Positions 1-8,472 of a stretch of DNA of 64,000 bases are shown piece after piece. The DNA lies in assembly GCA_034430175.1 (NCBI GenBank), contig DAOUFI010000009.1:1-64000 (forward strand), read 5' to 3'. How positions within the stretch are numbered: position 1 is the stretch's first letter; each line of letters starts with the position of its first letter. The translations under genes and the position numbers were made by a program. Source of the stretch: UBA6107 sp034430175 (GTDB taxonomy: Bacteria; Chloroflexota; Anaerolineae; Anaerolineales; Anaerolineaceae). Under the pieces are notes generated by a model. That model had not been told where the DNA came from and made no database searches. It worked only from the letters and a program-made list of their open reading frames with translations.

Positions 1-81
1 CGGCTTCTTCAGAAGAGCGTCCCTCAGGCCAGGCTAAAATGCGGAGCCTGAGTGAAAAACGTTCCGAAACCAGGAAAATCT

Positions 82-126
82 CTCATAACCCGGAGGTCAG
101 TGGTTCGAAACTACTCCCCGCTACTA
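82..126 (+). other. 3' half of a tRNA-Met (CAT) gene, probable attachment site
   Basis: The sequence reads as a tRNA from the anticodon loop to the 3' end: loop CTCATAA with anticodon CAT at 84-86, the 3' anticodon strand CCCGG at 89-93, a variable loop, T-stem AGTGG/CTACT around the loop TTCGAAA, then the 3' acceptor strand CCCCGCT plus a discriminator A. No matching 5' half (acceptor AGCGGGG, D-arm, CCGGG) exists in bases 1-81. Integrative elements that use tRNA genes typically leave exactly such a 3' duplicate at their far end. The tRNA's apparent terminator lies just downstream, so bases 1-81 are probably element DNA and the rest chromosome. The att role is inference. Confidence 0.6.
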
Positions 127-130
127 AAGT

Positions 131-184
131 CAAACCCAGAGTCCGTCGTCCTTTACAGGATGCTTCGCGAGGCTCTGGTTTTTC
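131..184 (+). terminator. Rho-independent terminator after the tRNA 3' half
   Basis: AAACCCAGAG at 132-141 pairs with CTCTGGTTTT at 173-182, with a smaller inner hairpin (TCCT/AGGA) in the loop, ending in a run of T. It sits directly behind the tRNA remnant, as expected for the original tRNA transcription terminator. Confidence 0.6.
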
Positions 185-476
185 GTTGCCCAAAGGTCTG
201 CAGATGCGAGCCTGGCGCACAGCGGTAGACATTTTTCCAAAAATGGAGGAATTTCTTACACGTTTGTGCGCATGTGCGTGAACCGCAGCTCGCCGGGTAC
301 GTAAAAATCAAAAGTTTCACTTTCCTAGGTCAAAGACACCGACAGCTTCCAAAAATTCAAAACGGCAGTGGGATAAAGCCAACGCACGATTAGCTTATAT
401 GAGTCCACTGGATTCAATTTATCTAATCGTCAAGAATGAGCAAAGGATGTAGCCCAATAATTTGGAGAAAAAGTTC
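185..476. other. Non-coding stretch, nothing recognised
   Basis: No convincing reading frame or RNA motif. The 80-codon open frame from 39 to 281 runs through the tRNA remnant and its terminator and is not a plausible gene. Confidence 0.5.
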
Positions 477-1748
477 CTAGTCTGTCTTTTCAAACACAGC
501 AATTGCTTCAAGCATCATTTGGCGGTCTACCAATCCCAGAGGATGACCTTTTTCATTGACCACAACCATCCATTTGCGTGAATCAGCCAACATACTCTTC
601 AATGCGTCGACAATGGATGTTTCTGGAGATGTGGTCAACAGCCCGGGGGACATCAAGTCGAGCGCTGTTTCCTTGCCGACTGGCGGTTTGCCGATATTCT
701 TCAAAGCCTCCAAAATTCCCTGCCGCTTTGCAGGTTGAACGCGCGTAACGATATCCGAATCGCTCAATAAGCCGATGGCGACTCCTTCTGTGTCGACGAC
801 GATTAATCGGTGTGAATCCGATTTCGAGAACTTTTCGATGATCAGTGATAAGTCGTCATCTTGATTAACCATCGGAATTTCAGCGCTCATGATATCTGAT
901 ACTGTCCTGACCGCTCCTGTAGGAAAATGTGGAGTGGGTGTTTCATATGTAATATTGGCTACCTGCCTTAGAATATCTAGCCGAGATAAAACACCAACCA
1001 GCTTGCCCTCATCGTTTACAACAGGCAAACGTTTTAATCCAGATTTCACCATCCGAGATGTGGCTACACCCAATGTTTCATTTGCATGGGCTGTGATAAC
1101 AGGTTGGGTCATTACATCTTTGACGCTCAATGGAGAATCTTCTAAGGTTTTTAACCCTTGGTTAACTTCGTTCGCATCCATACGAATAGCAATCGAAAGT
1201 CTTTGTTGAATTCCGGCTCGTTCCAATAAATCTTCATCGGTAAGAATTCCTACCACCACACCTGATTGATCAACAACTGGAGTCGCTTTTACCTTGTTTT
1301 TCAGCATTAAAGTCCAGGCGTGCAGCACACTCATACTTGGATTCAATGTCACAACATTGTGTGTCATTACTTCAGATACCAACTTGTCTGCTGGAAGAGG
1401 ATTGAGATAACGATGCGTATACTTCACAATCTCAACATCCTCAATAGTTATCAACCCTTCACGAACCATAGGGTAAATAGTATCTAGAACGCCTTCTATC
1501 TTCTCAGGTGTATCAATTGTCTCAATCACCAATGGCAGATCAGCCATCAGGACTTCAATCCGTATTGTGTGAACTAAGGAATGTGCGCCATACCCCACAA
1601 TTCCCCGAAAAACAGTCGCCCCAGCAATACCTTTTTCACGTAATGTCTCGACCAACGCTACGTCCAATGAATTCCCGCGCCAATGGTCTTTTTCGCTAAT
1701 ATATATTCGCAGCCTTTTTGCTTTCTTTTGTAGGGATAGGTCAGGCAT
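477..1748 (-). CDS. DUF190 and multi-CBS domain protein, crcB operon
   Basis: A 423-residue soluble protein. Residues 1-100 are a DUF190 (PII-like fold) domain with the conserved stretch RGIVGYGAH. The remainder is a string of CBS repeats (for example VMTHNVVTLNPSMSVLHAW, VMTQPVITAHANETLGVA, IMSAEIPMVNQDD, LMSPGLLTTSPETSI), four by eye, which normally bind adenine nucleotides in pairs. The start is set at MPDLSLQ because AAGGAGG lies 5 bases before it; the longer frame overlaps crcB. It follows crcB by 28 bases and so shares its fluoride riboswitch. DUF190 proteins are often found beside crcB; their exact role is unknown, and a nucleotide-sensing regulator of the channel is only a guess. Confidence 0.88.
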   Translation of the reverse strand: MPDLSLQKKAKRLRIYISEKDHWRGNSLDVALVETLREKGIAGATVFRGIVGYGAHSLVHTIRIEVLMADLPLVIETIDTPEKIEGVLDTIYPMVREGLITIEDVEIVKYTHRYLNPLPADKLVSEVMTHNVVTLNPSMSVLHAWTLMLKNKVKATPVVDQSGVVVGILTDEDLLERAGIQQRLSIAIRMDANEVNQGLKTLEDSPLSVKDVMTQPVITAHANETLGVATSRMVKSGLKRLPVVNDEGKLVGVLSRLDILRQVANITYETPTPHFPTGAVRTVSDIMSAEIPMVNQDDDLSLIIEKFSKSDSHRLIVVDTEGVAIGLLSDSDIVTRVQPAKRQGILEALKNIGKPPVGKETALDLMSPGLLTTSPETSIVDALKSMLADSRKWMVVVNEKGHPLGLVDRQMMLEAIAVFEKTD

Positions 1749-1776
1749 GATAACCTCCTTGTTCATTGTCTTAAGA

Positions 1777-2151
1777 TTATATTGCTTTTCCAAGATATAC
1801 TCCTATCCCGACAGCTAAAACTCCTAATATGGTGCTACCGAAAAGATTAATCAAACCCGCACCCCATTGACCTTTCATCAACAAGTTTAAGCTTTCATAT
1901 GCATAGGTCGAGAAGGTAGTATAAGCCCCTAAGAAACCAACTGATATGAGTAATCGCCATCTTGTATCAATCATAAGTCTTTCCGTCGCGAGTGTCAGAA
2001 AGAAACCGATCAGTAAACTTCCCGTGAAATTAATAATGAAAGTACCATAGGGAAAATTAGTGCCGAATTTTTGGGCTGCCCAATCCCCGATCCAATAACG
2101 CGCATTGGCACCTAATATCGCACCTGCAGAAATTACCAAAAATTTATCCAT
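1777..2151 (-). CDS. crcB: Fluoride channel CrcB/Fluc
   Basis: A 124-residue membrane protein of the Fluc family, which exports fluoride passively as a dual-topology dimer. It shows four hydrophobic helices and the two family signatures: INFTGSLLIGF near residue 40, and GFLGAYTTFSTYAYE near residue 75, which carries the pore Phe, Ser and Thr residues. Length is normal. The start is preceded by GAGAGGAT. It is the first gene behind a minus-strand fluoride riboswitch, which supports the assignment strongly. There is one crcB copy here, as expected for the homodimeric form. Confidence 0.95.
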   Translation of the reverse strand: MDKFLVISAGAILGANARYWIGDWAAQKFGTNFPYGTFIINFTGSLLIGFFLTLATERLMIDTRWRLLISVGFLGAYTTFSTYAYESLNLLMKGQWGAGLINLFGSTILGVLAVGIGVYLGKAI

Positions 2152-2189
2152 ATCCTCTCAAGTAATTCCAATGAATTTTGCTTGGAAAT

Positions 2190-2268
2190 AAAAAAACCTC
2201 TGCCAAGCAATTTTTCTGGCAGAGGCCATCAGCACAACGGCAATTAATTAAGCGAGCCTCATCGCTTG
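2190..2268 (-). promoter_or_regulatory. Fluoride riboswitch with terminator, upstream of crcB
   Basis: On the minus strand the aptamer begins GCGATGAGGCTCGC (stem GCG/CGC with the pseudoknot loop GAGGC). It continues with a second hairpin built on GCC/GGC and ends CTGATGGCCTCTGCC, whose GCCTC pairs back with GAGGC. This is the crcB-motif architecture. The 3' CCTCTGCCAG also pairs with CTTGGCAGAGG followed by seven T, giving a terminator that overlaps the aptamer. Fluoride binding should disrupt that terminator and turn on crcB and the DUF190/CBS gene. Confidence 0.93.
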
Positions 2269-2274
2269 AAGCTT

Positions 2275-2303
2275 ATTGTAAAGGGATTAATCACCTGCGT
2301 CAA
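2275..2303 (-). promoter_or_regulatory. Sigma70-type promoter of crcB
   Basis: Minus strand TTGACG, 17-base spacer, TACAAT, placing transcription start at about 2268, right where the riboswitch aptamer begins. Confidence 0.7.
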
Positions 2304-2373
2304 GGAATGATATTTTCGAAGAAATAGTCTATTTCAAGATATGGGGTATAATGGGATGAATCAAAATTTAAAG

Positions 2374-2449
2374 TGGCGATGAGGCTCGCCAAAAATGTCA
2401 GCAGACTGATAGCCTCTACTGAGCTAAGCTCCAGTAGAGGCTATTTTTA
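2374..2449 (+). promoter_or_regulatory. Fluoride riboswitch with terminator, upstream of the MutS-like pair
   Basis: GGCGATGAGGCTCGCC at 2375-2390 is followed by a small second hairpin and by CTGATAGCCTCTACTG, with GCCTC complementary to the GAGGC loop. It closely resembles the Thermotoga petrophila fluoride aptamer as I remember it. AGCCTCTACTG re-pairs with CCAGTAGAGGCT at 2431-2442, followed by ATTTTTATT, forming a terminator. A TATAAT at 2347-2352 lies upstream with a weak -35. It is back to back with the crcB riboswitch, about 105 bases apart. Confidence 0.94.
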
Positions 2450-2500
2450 TTAACCGTAATAACAACCAATATTGTTTTTCAGATCGGAGTATATGATCGA

Positions 2501-4033
2501 ATGCCCATACCAAGTGTCCTCTATCCATCCAACAGCGATTATCCTGTTGAGGAATCCTTAGCGATTCCGGATTTCTTTACGGATATAAATCTTGACCAAA
2601 TTGTTGATGCGATTACAGATCGAAAACAGGATTACAACCTTTTACCTTTTTTCTATGCTCCGTTGCGGAGAATTGAGGAAATCAAGTTCCGACAAGATAT
2701 TTTTAAGGACATGGAAAACGAGAGTGTCCTCAAAGCAATAAAAGCATTTGCCGAAAAAATTGCTCTTGTCCGCCGCTACCTAAACATGATTGAAAAGCTC
2801 TATTTTAAATATCATCAGGAAGGATGGTTCCTGGAAGCCGGTGTAACTTATTGTGAAGCAGTTCAGGGTCTCGTCAGTGATCTACAGGCAGCCCCAATTC
2901 GATCGAAGGGACTTGTTGATCTTCTGGATTATATAAGAGAATACATCGTCTCTCCGGGTTTCTTAATCCTCCAGTCAGAATCGCTCAAACGGAAAGCGGA
3001 ATTATCAAGCATTCAATATAATGTGATCATCAAAGGGAATTGGGTCAGGGTTCGAAAATACGAATCGGAAATTGACTACAGTAAAGAAGTCGAACAAACT
3101 TTTGAAAAATTCAAACAAGGGGAAGTAAAGAATTATCGAATCGATCTTCTCATTGCCTCTGGAATGAATCATGTCGAGGCACAAATTGTAGATTGTGTAG
3201 CTAAACTTTTTCCAGATATATTTAAACGATTGAGTTTATATTGTCAAAATCATACTAATTTTATTGATAAGGTTATTTTGACCTTTGATCGTCAAATACA
3301 ATTTTACGTTGCCTATATTGATTTTATTGAGGATCTGAAATCCAAAGGGCTGAAGTTCTGCTATCCCATCATAACAAAAGATAAAGCAATTCACGCCAAG
3401 GAGACTTTTGATTTCGCTTTAGCTAAAAAACTAATATCTGAATCAGAACCTGTTGTCTGCAATGATTTTTATTTGAAAGGCAAGGAAAGGATATTTGTGG
3501 TTTCTGGACCTAATCAGGGTGGAAAAACAACATTCGCGAGAATGTTCGGCCAGCTTCACTATCTGGCCAGTCTCGGATGTCCTATTCCGGGAAAAGAGGC
3601 GACACTTTATCACTTCGATCAAATTTTCACGCACTTTGAAAAAGAAGAGGATATCCGAAATTTACGTGGTAAGTTGCAAGATGATCTGGTCCGGATTCAT
3701 AAAATTCTTGAATCAGCCACTTCAGAAAGTATCATTATCATGAATGAAATATTCACGTCCACTACATTAATGGACGCAATATTCTTAAGCAAGGAAATAA
3801 TCCAAAGAATCATTCGTCTGGACGCTTTAGCTGTATGCGTGACATTTATTGACGAGTTATCGACCATGGGCGAACAAACTGTGAGCATGGTAAGCACTGT
3901 CGTGCCAGAAAACCCGACGCAAAGGACTTTCAAGATCGTCCGAATGCCTGCTGATGGGCTCTCTTACGCGATATGCATCGCTGAGAAGTATCACCTGACA
4001 TATGAATCGATTAAGGAGCGAATTCTTCAATGA
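2501..4033 (+). CDS. MutS-like ATPase, first of a coupled pair
   Basis: A 510-residue protein with an alpha-helical MutS core-like N-terminal part and a C-terminal MutS domain V ATPase. Walker A is GPNQGGKTT at residues 336-344. The Walker B region reads IIIMNEIFTST, with Asn at residue 415 where MutS normally has Asp, followed by the catalytic Glu. The usual TH motif after Walker B is VTFIDE. The N-terminal mismatch-binding domain of MutS (Phe-x-Glu) is absent, so mismatch recognition is unlikely. It overlaps the next gene by 4 bases (ATGA), so a hetero-oligomer is plausible. It sits behind a fluoride riboswitch; mutS-like genes have been reported behind such riboswitches, but their role in fluoride resistance is unknown. 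Confidence 0.85.
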   Translation: MPIPSVLYPSNSDYPVEESLAIPDFFTDINLDQIVDAITDRKQDYNLLPFFYAPLRRIEEIKFRQDIFKDMENESVLKAIKAFAEKIALVRRYLNMIEKLYFKYHQEGWFLEAGVTYCEAVQGLVSDLQAAPIRSKGLVDLLDYIREYIVSPGFLILQSESLKRKAELSSIQYNVIIKGNWVRVRKYESEIDYSKEVEQTFEKFKQGEVKNYRIDLLIASGMNHVEAQIVDCVAKLFPDIFKRLSLYCQNHTNFIDKVILTFDRQIQFYVAYIDFIEDLKSKGLKFCYPIITKDKAIHAKETFDFALAKKLISESEPVVCNDFYLKGKERIFVVSGPNQGGKTTFARMFGQLHYLASLGCPIPGKEATLYHFDQIFTHFEKEEDIRNLRGKLQDDLVRIHKILESATSESIIIMNEIFTSTTLMDAIFLSKEIIQRIIRLDALAVCVTFIDELSTMGEQTVSMVSTVVPENPTQRTFKIVRMPADGLSYAICIAEKYHLTYESIKERILQ

Positions 4034-5538
4034 AAGCTTACTTAATGTTCCGGGATCGAGATTTTAACCCCCAAGCCCAGCTTCCAACCAACACTCCTGA
4101 TCTAGTTCACGATCTTGAGTTAAACACATTATTTAATGCGATGGCCCTTGGGGATAGTTTTCTGTTTGATATCGCAAAGACAGCGGTTTTGACTGGTCTC
4201 AATGATATTGATTCCATTTTATATAGGCAAGAATTGTTACGGGATTGTTTAAGTAATGCTTCGGTCATTCGAGAGATATATCAAATCCCAATTAAGTCAA
4301 TGGACAGAGAGCATCGACGATGGCTGGGTATATTCACTCATTCTCCAAGTGGTGTATTAAACAGCGCGGTCAATTTAATGGATATGTTTATTATCTTATT
4401 AAAAGAACTGAGAGTCCTTGCCGACAAACACTCGGAAGAATTCAAATCTGAGGGTTTCAAACGGTTCTTCGCGATGATTAAAAATGAGTTGAGTGATGAT
4501 TATTTTGCTGAAGTTGAATTTCATTTGAAACAATTAAAATTTCGAGACGGAGTTCTAATTAGCGCAGAATTGGGTAAGGGGAATGAGGGAGAAAATTACG
4601 CTTTACGTCTTCCTAATGGAAAGAAAAAGATTCGGCTTAAAGATGTATTTATTAAAAAATCGCCAGAGTATTCTTTTACGATCAGTGAAAGAGATGATGC
4701 GGGTGCCAGGGCATTGGGTGATTTAAAAGATAGAGGAGAAAACTCAGCCGCGAATTCTTTGGCACAAGCCACTGATCACATCGAAAATTTCTTTAAGATG
4801 CTAAGAAACGAACTGGCATTTTATATTGGTTGCATCAATCTCAAAGAACAATTGGAGCAAATTGGGAATCCGATTACTTTTCCGGTACCAGAATTAGCTA
4901 ATATACGGCAGCATACATTTCAAGGGATGTACGATGTGAGTCTGGCGCTGACCATGAAGCAAACGATTGTTGGGAATAATATCAATGCTGAAGGCAAGAA
5001 TCTGGCGGTCATCACTGGCGCGAATCAGGGAGGTAAATCAACATTCCTAAGAAGTATTGGACTCTCCCAGCTCATGATGCAAGCAGGTATGTTTGTGCCA
5101 GCCAGGGAATTTTCTGCAAATGTGTGTAGCGGAGTATTTACTCATTATCGGCGCAAGGAAGATGCTTCGATGAAAAGTGGAAAACTGGATGAGGAATTGA
5201 GCCGGATGAGTGTAATAGTTGATCAGATAAAACCAGATTCCTTAATGCTGTTTAATGAATCATTTGCTGCGACGAATGAACGTGAAGGATCTGAAATCGC
5301 TAGGCAAATAACGAGTGCGTTGCTGGAACGGAATGTAAAAGTGTTTTTTGTTACACATATGTATGAGTTCGCCAGGATTTTTTACGAAAAACAAATGAGT
5401 GATGCCATTTTCTTACGAGCGGAGAGAAAAACAGGCGGAAGGCGGACATTCAAACTCACTGTTGGTGAGCCCTTACCCACCAGTTATGGCGAAGATGTTT
5501 TTAAGGTCATTTTTGAGAAAGAAGTAAGTAATGGTTAA
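4030..5538 (+). CDS. MutS-like ATPase, second of a coupled pair
   Basis: A 502-residue paralogue of the preceding gene with the same layout: a helical core region, then a MutS domain V ATPase. Walker A is GANQGGKST at residues 330-338. Walker B is LMLFNESFAAT, again with Asn (residue 409) in place of Asp, and a normal THMYEF motif follows. The family ST-rich segment is replaced by ATNEREG. No mismatch-recognition or clamp domain is visible. The ATGA overlap with the upstream stop indicates translational coupling and probable 1:1 production. DNA binding is possible but not shown by the sequence; the conserved D-to-N change in both partners suggests a shared subfamily trait rather than decay. 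Confidence 0.85.
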   Translation: MKAYLMFRDRDFNPQAQLPTNTPDLVHDLELNTLFNAMALGDSFLFDIAKTAVLTGLNDIDSILYRQELLRDCLSNASVIREIYQIPIKSMDREHRRWLGIFTHSPSGVLNSAVNLMDMFIILLKELRVLADKHSEEFKSEGFKRFFAMIKNELSDDYFAEVEFHLKQLKFRDGVLISAELGKGNEGENYALRLPNGKKKIRLKDVFIKKSPEYSFTISERDDAGARALGDLKDRGENSAANSLAQATDHIENFFKMLRNELAFYIGCINLKEQLEQIGNPITFPVPELANIRQHTFQGMYDVSLALTMKQTIVGNNINAEGKNLAVITGANQGGKSTFLRSIGLSQLMMQAGMFVPAREFSANVCSGVFTHYRRKEDASMKSGKLDEELSRMSVIVDQIKPDSLMLFNESFAATNEREGSEIARQITSALLERNVKVFFVTHMYEFARIFYEKQMSDAIFLRAERKTGGRRTFKLTVGEPLPTSYGEDVFKVIFEKEVSNG

Positions 5539-5657
5539 TCCGTTTCTCCTCATAATTTCCAAAAAACAGCTTTTGTTCGGAAACTGGCATATTGATCACT
5601 AACACAGTGATTGCGGGCTATCTGATATGTTCTTCTGAATCTTGGATGAAGTGATTA

Positions 5658-7349
5658 ATGAATGGGAGTATTGTTACAGTAATCAGGGGAGGTATTACTC
5701 AGGACATATCCGATCATGATCTTCATCTAGGAGATCTAGTCTTGATCCAGACGGGGGATATCGTTCCTGCTGATTTGAAATTGATCGAATCCAGGTCTCT
5801 CGAAGTCGATGAATTCGATGTTACAGGTGAATTACTGCCAGTTTTGAAGGAAATTTCATCCGCAGATGTATTTGTTTATATGGGAAGTCGGATCATTCAG
5901 GGTTCTGCAAAAGGGATCGTGGTCGCGTTAGGGTCAGAGACAATTTATGGGGAAATTGTCAATCAAGTTGCCTCGATAAATCAGACTCCAAAGAATCACC
6001 AAATTGAATTACGCCATTCGTGGATCCTTTTATTACTACTACCGGCATTTTGGCAATCGATATCTCGATTTCCCAATTGGCAGATGACAACCTTGTTTTA
6101 TATTTCTACAGGTATATTATTATTCCTTCTCCAGCAGAATGAGTTCATCGTTTCTTTCTTTCGAAAACGTGAACAACAACGAAATAACCAGAGGGATATT
6201 TCTATACGTAATTCTGACATATTCTCTCTATTAGAAAGGATTGATACGATCTGTTTTGATAAAACAGGAGTATTGACCACCCGACATATGGAGATATCAA
6301 ATATTTTCATGTTTTCTTCATTGGAAAGATTTGATACAAAATATATGGGTTTCGAGGGTAGTACTCAAGATTTGATCCGAACTGCGTCGGCATTATGCAC
6401 TGATATTTCCTTTTTTGAAAAGGTCAAATCTGCGAATCCGGTAGATTATGCCTTTATTTCATTAGCACAACGAGCTGGCGTTAATCTGGCAGAGATTTCC
6501 AGTAAGTTTCATCGAAATTTAGATGGCCCATTTGATTCAGAAAAAAGATATATGTACTGTGGTTATGTAACTAAAGAACGGGAACAATGGTATTTTCTGA
6601 AAGGCGATCCTGACCATGTGGTTTTACAATGTAAAGATTACATTGATGAAAACAACAAGAAAAGGAAGCTTGATTTCAATTTTCGAAGCGAAGTAAAGGC
6701 TTTGAGTAGATCAATCAGTCAAAACGGAGATACTGCGATTGCTATGGCTTTTGCAACTGGGGATGTAGATCCACGGCAGAAAGAATATACATTTTTATGT
6801 ATGGCCCAACTCGAAAACTCGTTGCAGGATGGCGCAAAAGAAATCGTTGAGGGGATTATCAAGAAAGGGATACGGCCTTTATTACTCACTGGCGATAAAC
6901 CTGAAGCAGCAGTAAAAATTGCACACACATGTGGAATAGCACAAAAAAAAGAGGCAGCATTATCTGGCAATGTGATTGATCGAATGCCACTCGATGAAGT
7001 TGGAAGACAAGCAGAGTATTGTTCAGTATTTTCAAAGTTATTACCCTCACAAAAAGCCACATTAATCCGCCTTCTCCAGAATAAGGGCCATCACGTAATG
7101 ATGGTCGGTGATGGGCCAAATGACGGTATCGCCTTACGCGTCGCGGACATAGGCGTATCGTTTAAATATGAAAGCTCACAGATTGCCAGACGATATTCGT
7201 CCATCCTTCTAAATCGCCTGACTGACTTGCCTGAATTAATTGAGGGGGGGAATAATCTTAAGATGGGGATTGCGAAACTTCGTCGTTTTATGATCCTGAT
7301 ATCAATGGTTCTTCTCTTTGTGGTCTATTTAGTTGCATTTATTCGATAA
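5658..7349 (+). CDS. P-type ATPase lacking most membrane helices
   Basis: A 563-residue protein with recognisable P2-type ATPase parts: actuator domain (GDLVLIQTGDIVPADL, then DVTGELLPV in place of TGES), phosphorylation site CFDKTGVLT with Asp201, nucleotide-domain KGDPDHV, then LLTGDKPEA and the hinge VGDGPNDGIAL near residue 485. Only two hydrophobic segments (about 115-130 and 140-165) and one C-terminal helix (about 543-562) are present. Helices M1-M2 and most of M5-M10 are missing. The stretch before the start reads ILITNTVIAG then a stop, resembling a lost M2 helix. Either it is decaying or it is a reduced ATPase working with the MutS-like pair 120 bases upstream. No ion can be assigned. 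Confidence 0.75.
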   Translation: MNGSIVTVIRGGITQDISDHDLHLGDLVLIQTGDIVPADLKLIESRSLEVDEFDVTGELLPVLKEISSADVFVYMGSRIIQGSAKGIVVALGSETIYGEIVNQVASINQTPKNHQIELRHSWILLLLLPAFWQSISRFPNWQMTTLFYISTGILLFLLQQNEFIVSFFRKREQQRNNQRDISIRNSDIFSLLERIDTICFDKTGVLTTRHMEISNIFMFSSLERFDTKYMGFEGSTQDLIRTASALCTDISFFEKVKSANPVDYAFISLAQRAGVNLAEISSKFHRNLDGPFDSEKRYMYCGYVTKEREQWYFLKGDPDHVVLQCKDYIDENNKKRKLDFNFRSEVKALSRSISQNGDTAIAMAFATGDVDPRQKEYTFLCMAQLENSLQDGAKEIVEGIIKKGIRPLLLTGDKPEAAVKIAHTCGIAQKKEAALSGNVIDRMPLDEVGRQAEYCSVFSKLLPSQKATLIRLLQNKGHHVMMVGDGPNDGIALRVADIGVSFKYESSQIARRYSSILLNRLTDLPELIEGGNNLKMGIAKLRRFMILISMVLLFVVYLVAFIR

Positions 7350-7795
7350 GACGGGGTGATTGCATTTATCCCATATGCAGATCCCTGAGATTGCTTTTCC
7401 CCTTGAGTGAATTGCATCAAATCAGTCAGAAGAGATAATAACGCCTAATTTCAAGAGGTGACTTTTCGCCAAAGCGAGTACCTCACAACTATCCTGATTG
7501 TGAAATATCGCGATAGCCAATAAGATTGCCCTTTAGAAATAAATTGTTCTTGTTACTCGTCAGGATCTTTTATGGTTTTGGTAATGCTTGCTTACACAGG
7601 TGGATCACAACGCTTTTGTCGCAAGATTTTTAGCCATAGAACAAAATAATGCGGGAGAACAATCAACTTGTTATTGAAGTCAAAGTAATGAAGTTGTCTA
7701 ATCTATTTCCGTTATGAGGGAATTCCTGTTGACCTTCGTGATCAATCTCCCAACATCAGGTCAGTAATGGATTAGGTTGAAGAGTCATAAAAGTA
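7350..7795. other. Intergenic stretch between convergent genes, no feature recognised
   Basis: About 446 AT-rich bases between the P-type ATPase and the phosphatase gene, which converge here. I see no good terminator with a T-run, no RNA motif and no credible coding remnant. Confidence 0.4.
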
Positions 7796-8407
7796 TTATG
7801 GTTCTAGGTGGCAGGTATCATTCATTGTGACCAGAGAAAAGTCATCTTCCTTTGAATTAATTATATTAATCGCGCAGGGCTCCTGGCGCAGTTGCCAGAA
7901 ATGTTCAATTCCAATTCCCATGATTCCTAAAAGAATTAATCGGTTGACCACAGTATGGCTTACCATGACGATTATTTTATCGGGGTATGTCTTTGTCGCG
8001 GCTATAACTTTGGACATCGCCCGAGATTGGACCTCAATCAGATTTTCGCCAGCAGGGATTAGCGCTATTTCAGGATGTTTGTACCAGGCATCAAGTTGAT
8101 CAGGCCAATTCAATCGAGCTTCTTCAGGGGTCAAACCTTGCCAATCACCATAATCGATATCCACCAAATCTGGAGAAGACTCTAACTGAACGTTCGTCAT
8201 TTCTGCGATTGCTTGAGCAGTTTGCAAAGCACGCTTTAATGGACTGGAATAAATGATAGCAGGTTTCCAATGACTTTGAATTCGCATTGCAGTTTTCTCA
8301 GCTTGAATCAAGCCATTGGAATTTAACTCAATATCCACTCGACCGCGGAATCGTTCAATTCGATTCCATTCAGTCTGTCCGTGTCGAACAAGAAGGATAG
8401 TAGTCAA
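7796..8407 (-). CDS. Histidine phosphatase, phosphoglycerate mutase-like
   Basis: A 203-residue member of the dPGM/GpmB histidine phosphatase superfamily. The N-terminus ILLVRHGQTEWN carries the catalytic RHG motif. YSSPLKRALQTAQ and the second catalytic His in VSHTVVNRL are present, and DYGDWQG is typical of GpmB/CobC-like members. It starts with TTG, preceded by GGAGTAAAG. It lies 65 bases behind eno in the same direction, so it is probably in the eno transcript under the fluoride riboswitch. A glycolytic phosphoglycerate mutase would fit next to enolase, but many relatives are broad phosphatases, so the substrate is not certain. Confidence 0.85.
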   Translation of the reverse strand: MTTILLVRHGQTEWNRIERFRGRVDIELNSNGLIQAEKTAMRIQSHWKPAIIYSSPLKRALQTAQAIAEMTNVQLESSPDLVDIDYGDWQGLTPEEARLNWPDQLDAWYKHPEIALIPAGENLIEVQSRAMSKVIAATKTYPDKIIVMVSHTVVNRLILLGIMGIGIEHFWQLRQEPCAINIINSKEDDFSLVTMNDTCHLEP

Positions 8408-8472
8408 TTTGTCTTTACTCCGAAAAACAGGGGCTGGGTGATACTCCCAGCCCCATTATTTGGTCAGATCAT

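Noticed and set aside
1..81. Group I intron tail splitting the tRNA-Met
   Set aside because: The base before the tRNA half is not G and no core intron pairing was recognised; an att duplicate is simpler, but only 81 bases are visible.
39..281. 80-codon plus-strand open frame
   Set aside because: It runs across the tRNA remnant and its terminator, with no ribosome site or coding character.
889..1209. 106-codon frame opposite the CBS gene
   Set aside because: Antisense shadow of the well-supported DUF190/CBS gene.
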